Positions 55,227 through 64,000 of a stretch of 64,000 nucleotides of DNA are shown here, piece after piece (position 1 is the stretch's first letter; every line of letters starts with the position of its first letter). Location: contig WHVA01000085.1 of NCBI GenBank assembly GCA_015179125.1, positions 62,001 through 126,000 on the forward strand. The letters run 5' to 3'. This DNA comes from Gautieria morchelliformis. Lineage: Eukaryota > Basidiomycota > Agaricomycetes > Gomphales > Gomphaceae. The notes below the pieces were generated by a model. It searched no databases, was not told where the DNA came from, and worked only from the letters and a program-made list of their open reading frames with translations. Both the position numbers and the translations under genes were made by a program.

Positions 55227-56979
55227 ATGTCCAGCATCTATGACGATGCCTGGAAAGGGAACCTCGACGCCGACAGTCTTAAGAAGTACGTAGCCTCACA
55301 CCGCGACATCCTCAATAAGCCCGGCGGCCGTGAGTCCTTGACTCCTCTCGCCGCTGCCTGCTGGCGAGGCCACCTTGACCTCGTTCGTCTTCTCCTCGAC
55401 AACCGTGCAGACCCCAACGCTGTCTCCTCCCACAATCGCACTCCGTTATTTTACACCACCTCTCGCTGCCCGAGGGAGCGACCCGCAATTGTCCGTGCCC
55501 TCCTCGACGCTGGTGCTAAGGTTGACACGTCCTTCCCTGAGGATGATGACTACACCCCTCTCATGTGCGCATTGGTGGAGTTCAGGGACAAGGAGGTCGT
55601 GCATGAACTTGTGGATCGCGGCGCGTCGTGCACAGTCAAGAATAGGAATGGCGAGACTGCAGAGATGCTGGCAAAACAACTGGGGATGGAACAGGAGCTG
55701 CGATCTCGAGCTGAGAGAGAATCAAGCCGTATCGAAATTATCGACATAATCACGACGCTAGTGCTCTTTGTCCTATCATGGGTGAACACCCGCATTACCA
55801 AGGGCGTCGTGACCCAGCTATATAATGTCAGTGGCGATCAGTACGACAATATTGCGAAGGCACGGGATTACCTGCACACTTGCACATTTCCAGATACTGA
55901 TACGTATACGACGTCCAGGATATTGCTCCAAAGGCGCTCTCCGTTCATGACTTCATGTCCAAGTTTTTGGAGATGAAGGCAAAACAGAACAGTGGTACTC
56001 CAGCTCCATCCCAGAACAGTGTAAAGGTATATGCCCTGCTCACTCGGTCGTTTTGTGATGCTGACTATTATTTGATGTTAGCCGCCCCCAGTCCCATTGG
56101 TATGTCTCTACCCTCAGAATTTGTTTGCGACTTGATTCTAATCGTATCGACGCGCGGTAGACACCTCAAGAGTTCCAGGATGACCTGGACACGTACGTCA
56201 CAGATAGTGGTCTCGAGAAGTTCTTTGAACCAGGGGATAAATTCCTCCAGCATCTCGCTGAAAAAGCCTCCGGACTGCGGGCCCAGGGCTCTTCGCTGGG
56301 CACGCAGAAGAATATCCAGCGGCTGACCCGGCTCTCCCTATACCAGCCCGTCATCTACTGCGACGACAGTGGATCTATGGACACGGGTAATCGCTACCGC
56401 AGCCAGCGGGAACTCGTCGAACGGATCGCAAGCATCGCCACCAAGATAGTCCCCGACAACCTAGGCGTCGAGCTCCGCTTCATCAATTCGAACTCCAGTT
56501 CCAACCTGTCTGCCGCACAGATCACGGCGGCCATAAACTCGGTGAAACCCAGCGGCGGTACCCAGATTGGCACTAACCTCCGGAAGAAAATCCTGGCACC
56601 ACTCGTGTATGATGTATTGGCCAAGGGCCAGAAGCTTCGGCGCCCCCTCCTTGTGTGCACGATCACTGATGGATGTCCTTCCTCTGAACCGCAGGACTGT
56701 TTCAGGGAGGCGATCGTGGAGTGTAAGAATCTGTTGGTGGGGGCCGAGTATGAGCCAACTGCAGTAATGTTTACTGTTAGTCAGATTGGGGATGTGGAGG
56801 AAGCGAAGGCTTTCCTGGACGGGTTGAGGGATGACGCCGAGATTGAGGAGGTTCTCCACTGCACAACAGATCGCCTCGACAGCAAGTATCAGGAGTTAAA
56901 GGAGAACAACGAGAGGTTTGAAGAGTGGCTACTGAAACTCCTGACGATGCCTATAATGGGCAGGGACGATGAATTGTAG
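55227..56979 (+). CDS. Ankyrin-repeat and von Willebrand A domain protein
   Basis: Starts MSSIYDDAWKGNLDADSLKK (ATG 55227) after a TATA-like CATAAATAAG. Residues about 10-150 form three to four ankyrin repeats: ESLTPLAAACWRGHLDLVRL, NRTPLFYTTSR with AIVRALLDAGAKVD, and DYTPLMCALVEFRDKEVVHE. A hydrophobic segment (IIDIITTLVLFVLSWV) comes next. After short introns the C-terminal half is a vWA domain: QPVIYCDDSGSMDTGNRYRS, whose DxSxS is the metal-binding MIDAS motif, then GVELRFINSNSS, SGGTQIGTNLRKKILAPLV and LVCTITDGCPSSEPQD. It ends MGRDDEL with TAG at 56977-56979. Introns lie near 55830-55905, 56025-56080 and 56100-56160. The combination is known in fungi but its function is not; a scaffold or recognition role is inference. 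Confidence 0.8.
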
Positions 56980-57083
56980 GGACACTGTTGTCGCATGTAT
57001 GCGATACTTCCGCAGAAATAAGGTGTCATGTAGCTCGAATGTAGTAGACTCGTAACCAATGACGATGATTATGTTTTACCACA

Positions 57084-57480
57084 TTACAAAGGACTTACTA
57101 CGAAGTCTGGTCTGCAATATGTTGCATTAATGCTAACGTCCAATCTGCAGCGCGCGCCAAAGCCTGTCAGGACTCCAGGATGGAAAGAAAGCCTGCTCGC
57201 TGCGCTGATCTCACGAATCACTTGGATTCGCTTGGACGCTGGACAACAGCTCGCGAATTCGCTATGTGCGGTGTGACTCATCTGTGGCGCGTCCGACCTG
57301 AGGGCACGCACTTGACGTGCTGTTTCAATAGCATGCCATGGAGGAACGTGTCCCCGCTGCTGAAGTCGAAGTTGGCGGCGGAGTATCAAGGGTTTGGATG
57401 GATAGGGTCAGCGCATAGAAGGCAAGGACGGAGGAGGTTGGGGATGTTTTGGTCACTGGGACGATGGCTGGAAGTGACAT
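57084..57480 (-). pseudogene. Possible MAPEG-family membrane protein relic
   Basis: On the minus strand an ATG at 57480 gives MSLPAIVPVT and then VLAFYALTLSIQT, like the first helix of some small MAPEG (glutathione/eicosanoid metabolism) proteins. A later frame has RRQLRLQQRGHVPPW. The frames do not join and stops intervene, so this would be a remnant at most. Confidence 0.22.
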
Positions 57481-57551
57481 CCCTCCTCTCCACTCTGGCA
57501 CGCTGTCATTCTTCATCTTCTCCCACCTCACCCATTAGCACCCTTGCATAA

Positions 57552-58214
57552 GTAAGGGACTCGCTGACCCAATGAGCGGACTAGCCCACCGAGAGTTAGT
57601 CGTAGTGTCAGGGTATAGCTCCCTGGTGCCGAAGATATAGGACTTGAAACCGGTATGTTCATGTCTGTATCTGCGAGCGCGGGCTGGGAGAGTTGGGGTA
57701 TTGATTGAACATGACGCTACACAGTCAACATACCCACCTAGACGCCGTTTATCCACGCGGCCCAGTCGCTCAGCACGAACCCTGGAAGTCGAGCACCTGC
57801 TCGAGGGCTCCGTTACTGAGGTTATTGTTCTGATACGCTTGGGTTGATTCATTTATTGTAGGTGCACCCGTGGTGGAGAGGTGAGCGAATTAGATCGCGG
57901 TCAGGTGGGTGGAGTGTCAGTGGCAGGGTTGGGGAGATGGGGAGAGACGACCATGACAGTACTACGCGCAGCCCTTTACAGCGTCCGTGAATGGCCAGTC
58001 GTATGCCTCGTGCAACATGCAGTCATCCACGTCAGAGCTCTAGATCTGCGGGGCCTCGGAGCCGGCTCAGAAGTGATCTAGTAAACAGTTTATGATAAGC
58101 TGCTATGCAGGACGACCAACGAACTGCGGGATGAGAACAAGATGATATTGAATTAGTTTAAGGCTGGTGTTTTGAATTGTCTCTCAAATATCAATGTCTG
58201 AGCGGCTTGAGAGG
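57552..58214. other. Gene-poor stretch
   Basis: Only short frames without domains occur here. A few words, such as CATGACAGTACT, recur near 57950 and 58459, which hints at an old local duplication, but I cannot support a gene. Confidence 0.3.
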
Positions 58215-58655
58215 CTATTGCGCAGCACGGCGTCGAGATCGTGGGCAAGAGATAGGTACTTCAAGCTTCAAGTGGACGGTTCTGGAGCATGGGACAGCGT
58301 AGTACAGATAAATTAGGTTGGGTACGTTTACATGTCGGTTTGGCAGCTTTGAAAATGTGCCCGGGTTGTCGCCTGTTTGGCTGAGCTGAAAACTCGAAAA
58401 TGCAATTGCCTGACCATACGAGCTCTTAGACGGCGGCGAGGTGGGTGTGGAGTTGAACATGACAGTACTCCCCATACCAGCCCTATACTGTGGAGCCTCC
58501 AGAAGTGCGAAGGGTGTAGGGATGATTTTTGAGGGTGAGGAATAGGCAAATCGTCTCAGAGATAGTTGCGCATGGTGAGGATTGTGCGCATTGGATTCCG
58601 TGGAAGGACAGATAGGCAGTGCTGGAGATGGGACAACGTAGTAGGGTGAATACAT
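58215..58655 (-). CDS. Hypothetical 146-residue protein
   Basis: An uninterrupted frame with an ATG start (MYSPYYVVPSPALPICPSTE), rich in Pro and Ser, ending CPRSRRRAAQ. It has no membrane segment, domain or homolog that I recognise, and no neighbour that explains it. It may be the terminal exon of a larger or decayed gene, or chance. Confidence 0.25.
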   Translation of the reverse strand: MYSPYYVVPSPALPICPSTESNAHNPHHAQLSLRRFAYSSPSKIIPTPFALLEAPQYRAGMGSTVMFNSTPTSPPSKSSYGQAIAFSSFQLSQTGDNPGTFSKLPNRHVNVPNLIYLYYAVPCSRTVHLKLEVPISCPRSRRRAAQ

Positions 58656-59014
58656 TTCAGTCGCCGAGTTTGGCTAAAGGCATTACCATATATGTACGCA
58701 GAACCATCTCCGCTTGAGAAATGTTAGCCGACAGCGCTCAAGGATGCGTGACACACCCAATATGGCGTCACGTAGAATGAGGAGAGCATGGGAAAGGGGA
58801 GCAGACCGAGCTGCCGAAGAGGCAGAATGCGCACAAAACAGCCTAATCAGCTCTACAAAAATTTGTTCTGGATGGAGCATTAAAAGCCATTGTAAAGCAA
58901 GTACCGTTACGCAGCAACTGGATGAAGGCTCAGAAGCCACTGTGATGCGTTACAAGCGCCCAAAATCGCTCGGCTCAATGGGCGCCGTGACGCGTTATTG
59001 AGCCCGGCTACAGT

Positions 59015-61560
59015 ATGCGGTATGTTGGGCTGCTCAGCGGGGGCAAGGACAGCTGCTTCAACCTTCTTCACTGTGCCAAAAGTGGCCACCAACTCATAGC
59101 AGCCGCGTCGCTTGGTCCTGGTCCTGGCAAAGGTCAACAGAACACCTGCAGCTCTCTCGCTTGGCTCATTGTACTGCAGATGAAATTGACTCATATCTAT
59201 ACCAGACGGTCGGACAAGATGCTATACAGCTTGTTGCAGATGCGCTTGAGATTCCACTGATCCGGAGGGTAATCACTGGAGACGCTGTGCAGCGGGGTTC
59301 TGAGTATGGATCCCGCCTCGCCATTGACGGGGGCGTGCAGGGGGACGAAACTGAAGACCTGCTGCAATTACTTTTGGAAGTCAAGGTCTACTTATACAGC
59401 CATCGTTGATATCTCATACGTGACCTTTGCATCATTTTCTAGACCAAATTCCCTGATGTCCAGGGTGTGTCTGTCGGTGCCATACTCTCGAATTATCAAC
59501 GGGTCAGAGTCGAGCATGTTTGCCAGCGGCTCTCATTGACGCCCCTGTGTTACCTATGGCAACGTGATCAAGCAGAGCTGCTGACGGAGATGATTGACAG
59601 CGGCTTGGAAGCGATTCTCATCAAAGTCGCTGGCATCGGCCTTACTTCAAAACACCTCGGCAAGTCATTGCTTGAAATGCAACCAACTCTTGTCAAGTTG
59701 GTGAGTGTTGTTACATTTGTACGTTTATACCAATTCGACATAAGCAGAACAGCATGTATGGCGCACACATATGCGGTGAAGGAGGGGAGTATGAATCTCT
59801 AACCCTAGATCTACCCCTCTTCAAACATCGTATCAGACTGTGTGTTCTTAATATTTATTTCCCTCTGAGGCGAGGGCTCAAACAGTTTCAGAGAAACTGT
59901 CGAAACTGTCATCCATTCGGACAATGAGTTCGCCACTGTTGCTTATCTCAAAGTGAAACATGCGCGCTTGGAGAGAAAAAGCACGTATTCACTTGCTACG
60001 TTTACTGTTCCTTCTCCTCCGATCTTGGATGACATCGATGAACGCGTCCATCAAGCCACTTTGAACACTACGCCAAGCCTACCTCCCTCCTTTCCAATCA
60101 CTATGACGACCACACACCGGCATGAGAACACTACTGCTTTACCGCACATTGGAAAATTTGGACCATGGGTTGTAATGAGCAATGTAGAGTCTACGATTCC
60201 CTCAGTTTCAGTCGAAGAGGAGGTTCGAATTTGTTTTGTAGCTATACAAGGTGCGGCAAGTATTTCTCACGCAGTCAGAACTCAAACAATTGTAGGTTAC
60301 TTGGCGGAGTATGGCTTAGACCTCACTCACATAGCCAATATCACACTTCTCATTTCGTCAATGGAGCTGTTCCCCGCTGTCAACGCTATATATGCTTCTT
60401 ATTTTGGCGCTAGTCCTCCGGCACGCGTCTGTGTAGCTGTGGACTTGCCTCCGGATATCCGTCTTCGACTCGAATGCATAGCATACAATGGACCCAGACT
60501 TCATGAAAGGCAACCCCTACATGTTCAAAGTCTAAGTTATTGGGCACCAGCGAACATTGGGCCATACTCCCAAGCCATCAAGGTGGTTCAAAAAAACCTA
60601 GCCTGTTTACACCGTATTTATGCATTATTAGGTTGGAGAACACGTCTTCGTCTCTGGACAGATTGGGCTTGTGCCATCGAATAATTCCCTCCCTTCTCCC
60701 CAGTCACTCGCCCAAGAAGTGGCGTTATCTATGCGGCATGCGCGTAGTGTGAGCAATGCCATGAGGCATTCTTCGGCTGTTCACTGGGACGGTGTGACAC
60801 TGGGTGCTATTTTCTGGCTAGCTTGTGCCCACCACTTGGTGCCGATACGACGGGGCGTTGCAGCCTCTGAAACGGTGAGCTCTACTTCGGTACTGTCTAC
60901 TCTGTACGCCTCATTTCGTTCAGTTTGGGTCAAGAGAAATACCCACCATATTTGTCACTGTCAAGTCGTTGCCCAAGGATGCATTGATTGAGACACAGGT
61001 GCTGCTACATAGCACTCGACAGACACTGGCAAACGATGATGACGAGGAAGAGCAGCAATCCTTGCCTAGATTCTCATCTGGTCTGCCTGTTGTTGTTTTG
61101 CACGTGGATGTTAGCTGACTCTTGACCTGTAGGGCAGCTACCGGATTTGCAGGTGTGCTGGGAAGCTTCATACTTCGACGACATGGACGCTTTTCTCCTC
61201 ATAGTAACATGCATGAATCATGATGGCAAGCACTCAGTTTACTCGGTGAAATAGTTTCTCACTGTCCCACAGATATGTGTTCCTTGACAGATCGACTTGG
61301 ATCTATCACTACGCTTCAGAGGCTGATGCAAAAGACCATCTCTGTACGTTGCTTTCTTACTCCGGCAGCGGCACCAGATTGTACGTACGCTTATGCTCAG
61401 TTTGTAATCGCACTCTGATACGATTTCTGTAGTACGTCAACTGCTTCAAGGACTGTTCGGTTTAGATAGTGAACTACCTCCTGTAATGGCTATACCCTCT
61501 CGAGTCATCGCTACATGGGGAAGGGAGGATTGGGATTATGCTCTTTGCTTTTTTGGGTAA
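59015..61560 (+). CDS. DPH6: Diphthine--ammonia ligase (diphthamide synthetase)
   Basis: Catalyses the last, ATP-dependent amidation of diphthine to diphthamide on eEF2. The start MRYVGLLSGGKDSCFNLLHC carries the PP-loop SGGKDS of the ATP-pyrophosphatase domain. Blocks in order: YLYQTVGQDAIQLVADALEI, IPLIRRVITGDAVQRGSEYG-type segment, GVSVGAILSNYQRVRVEHVC, LTPLCYLWQRDQAELLTEMI, EAILIKVAGIGLTSKHLGKS and, after an intron, MYGAHICGEGGEYESLTLDL. As in fungi, two RidA/YjgF-like domains follow; one has SYWAPANIGPYSQAIKV joined over an intron to GEHVFVSGQIGLVP. The last exons give LRQLLQGLFGLDSELPPV and IATWGREDWDYALCFFG, with TAA at 61558-61560. About eight introns. It converges on FRS1 with only 22 bp between the stop codons. 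Confidence 0.93.
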
Positions 61561-61582
61561 AATACTGAAAGGAGGAGCAAAT

Positions 61583-63918
61583 CTAAGAGCTCTGAGAATT
61601 CCACAAAGGGTCCATCTCCTTTTTGAATGGCTCGAGAGTGAATTCAAGCGCCGAACATGGATATCCAATTTCAAAATTTTGCAAGACACTCGGGTGCAAA
61701 ATACCAAGGGTGCCAATCTTGGTATCGCCCGAGACTTCAGGTATAACACCGTCTTGTGTTAGTGTGGAGCTCTTGGACCGGGGGGCGCGATAATAAATGT
61801 TAGCTGCACGGCCTGGGAAGAATGTTGCATCTGTAAGAATAAAGATGCCTCAGTGCCACCAGCCACCCCATGTCAGGGATTCTCACCATCAGTTTCACTG
61901 ATATAATAGCCCATCTCGATTTTGTTATCTCCTATCGCAATCCTAGGAATTTCGAGCATCTGCATCAACCTGTTCAGCAAGCCATGAACGACTTCAAATC
62001 CTGCTGTCTTATTACACCAGACAGCCGCCGCGTGCCGCACGTTACGTGCTTGCCGATGGAGGCTTTTGTCCTTGACCACGACATCTGCCGTCTCAAATAC
62101 GCGGATTGGAAGGGCGTGACTGCGATTTTCCCGAATTGTTTTGAGAAGCCCGGGAATGAGCGATGTACGCAGGACCTGAAATTCGAGTGTCTTGGGGTTG
62201 GCGATCTTGATGGCTTGAGTGCCATCGTCGACGCGGTTCAACCACTCGAAGTTCTCTTCATGCGAACACTATTGGATGGGAAGATCAGTCCATTCCAAAA
62301 CCATCTGATTGAGGCGACATACCAAAATTAGTGGCAGAACCTCGATCCAGCCTGCCATAGCCCATTCAAGGCGGACTAGATCACTTAGTTTGCTAATGGC
62401 AAGGGGCTGCGCGACGGTGTTCGTGGCAGGGAACGTTTTAGGCAAGTTGTTGAACCCATAAGCAATAGCAGCATCCTCCATGATATCGCATTCATGCAAG
62501 ATATCTGGGCGGGTCGGTGGTACCTGTACCAAGAGCTCATCGTCGTTCTGAGGAGAAACTCTGGCTGCCAACGACATGCGTTGAAGCAGGGAACATATCT
62601 CAGGAGATGAAAGAGAAAGCCCAGTGCATGCATTGATGTATGACTTGTGCGCGATGGTGTCTCTGGGAGAGATATATGGTGTAATGTGTGTCTTTCCGTC
62701 TGGGTGTACAATTTTAACAGGCTCCACCCTGCAGAGTATACGATAAGCATAAACAGTAATACGTAGGTCGAACTTACGTGAACGGCTCTGCGCAATGCTC
62801 GGCAAACATAAGAGCTACCATGTTGATGACGATGGAAAGCTTAGTTTCATCTGTGGCAGTAGTGTCAATGAACACATTCCGTGTATTCAGGGTAATTTTT
62901 GAATGCTCTGAATTGATGATAGGTGGCATAGATAGTACTTGATCGCGAGAGTCATAAATTATAGGGTATACGGGGGACTCCTTGATGATATGGAGGTACC
63001 GCGAAAGATGTTTGTCTGACTGTGGTAACTGAGTTACAGTCGCGCCGCTTATAGCGAACACTCTACGCACCTCGTACAACGTCATGAGTTCTTCAGCGGT
63101 ATAAGACTTGTCTTTGTTCAAAGGTATGAACTTGATGCCGCTAGGCGGCTTCGCTTCGTAGCGGAAAGGTGGCCGTAATGTGTCTAGGTCATGGGTTCCG
63201 ATGGCGACAAGTGTGCGCCGACGAGCTAAGTTCTGATGCAATTTGTCTTGCAAATCTATGAAAGATGCATAGGATTGAGGAGTAAATTGTATATTGCGTA
63301 GAATTGCGCCGGCGAAGTAAGGACGGATCTGCGCAACCTGGACAGTTGCGAGTTATGAGGAATCCATGAACAAGAAGAGAGAAATAACCTCGGGTGACAC
63401 AGTGACAGTTAACAGCTGATTTTCTCCGCCGGATGGCAGGGCAAGCTTGTAATCTGGTGGTATATCTTTTTGGAGGAAGATACGTAGCGCGCGAGCGATG
63501 CCTTCTATGCATAAGAGATCATATCTGGACACACAAAATGAATATACATAAATATAGTAAACGACGAATAGCTGGCCTGTTTGCTGGTACCTCTAATTTC
63601 AGTTGCTGTAAAGAGTGAGCCAGGTGCTGACTAGATTAGATGATCAGTCGACGCACCGGACGTTCTATAGGAAGACCACGCTTTATGGCCTCATTCACTT
63701 GGTCTGTTGTCTAACATAAAATCAACGTTAGTTCCATTAGGTTGCGAGACCACATACATCCTCGTCAAGCTCAATGCCAAATTCAAAGCAGAGCTGATCG
63801 AATTCCTCGGTGGCTGAGGCACCTCAGAATTTGAAGACGATGATATGAACTAACACTTACAGTATTGGCGACCGAGGGAATGATAGAGCTCAGCCTTGTC
63901 AACAGCGATTGTAGGCAT
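61583..63918 (-). CDS. FRS1: Phenylalanyl-tRNA synthetase beta subunit, cytosolic
   Basis: The beta chain of the alpha2beta2 enzyme that charges tRNA-Phe. The start [19 protein letters not shown] is at complement 63916-63918. Short introns join [36 protein letters not shown], the B1 and B3/B4 parts ([60 protein letters not shown]) and the B5 region ([36 protein letters not shown]). The C-terminal core has [20 protein letters not shown] and [20 protein letters not shown], ending [16 protein letters not shown] (TAG complement of 61583-61585). The gene is complete in the window, with no broken motif seen. Confidence 0.95.
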
Positions 63919-64000
63919 TCTGAGCAAGTTGGAGTCACGTCTGCGCCGAATCGTTGGTCCTTTACGCGAATGAGCGGTTCTTCAGCGCCAACGTCAGAAT

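Noticed and set aside
57180..57551. 123-residue plus-strand frame as a gene
   Set aside because: It has no domain and overlaps a minus-strand segment with a better, though weak, resemblance to a small membrane protein.

Overview
The window is nuclear DNA of a filamentous basidiomycete, most likely an Agaricomycete. The evidence is dense multi-exon genes with GT-AG introns of about 50-60 nt, closely spaced genes on both strands, and a set of conserved eukaryotic housekeeping genes. I recognise about two dozen protein genes from reading frames joined across introns. No rRNA, tRNA or CRISPR array was seen.

Layout. 1-24.4 kb is a compact housekeeping block: the 3' end of VID27, an unidentified multi-pass membrane protein, TRAPPC2L, deoxyhypusine synthase, a secreted alpha-N-acetylglucosaminidase (GH89), a JMJD7-like JmjC hydroxylase, ORC4, MED20, a mitochondrial dehydrogenase kinase, ELG1/ATAD5, a bHLH regulator, DOM34/pelota and a TXNDC9-like phosducin-family protein. 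24.5-33.1 kb is a ruined class I DNA photolyase gene. It carries frameshifts and stops, a roughly 300-bp internal inversion and an older foreign insertion. Nested inside that insertion is a complete 6,241-bp Ty3/Gypsy chromovirus-type LTR retrotransposon with apparently identical 480-bp LTRs and a 5-bp target duplication (AGGGG).

33.3-51.2 kb returns to conserved genes: URA3 (OMP decarboxylase), PUS7, an MFS transporter, a GT32 glycosyltransferase, SWT1, a C2H2 zinc-finger protein, an RNPS1-like RS-rich RNA-binding protein and NPC1. 51.4-57.0 kb is an accessory island: a trypsin-like protease with an extra C-terminal region, a lectin-like beta-propeller, a tandem-repeat tract built from decayed copies of the 5' end of the next gene, and an ankyrin-vWA protein. 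57.0-59.0 kb is gene-poor. The window ends with the convergent pair DPH6 (diphthamide synthesis) and FRS1 (phenylalanyl-tRNA synthetase beta).

How the genes relate. Translation and its quality control are well represented: deoxyhypusine synthase acts on eIF5A, DPH6 on eEF2, and DOM34, PUS7, FRS1 and the JMJD7-like hydroxylase also fit. ORC4 and ELG1 serve replication. The genes are not an operon, but several are divergent pairs whose start codons are only 25-46 bp apart. The most notable content is the multiply disrupted photolyase with its young retrotransposon, and the protease/lectin/ankyrin-vWA island with its decayed 5'-end duplications.
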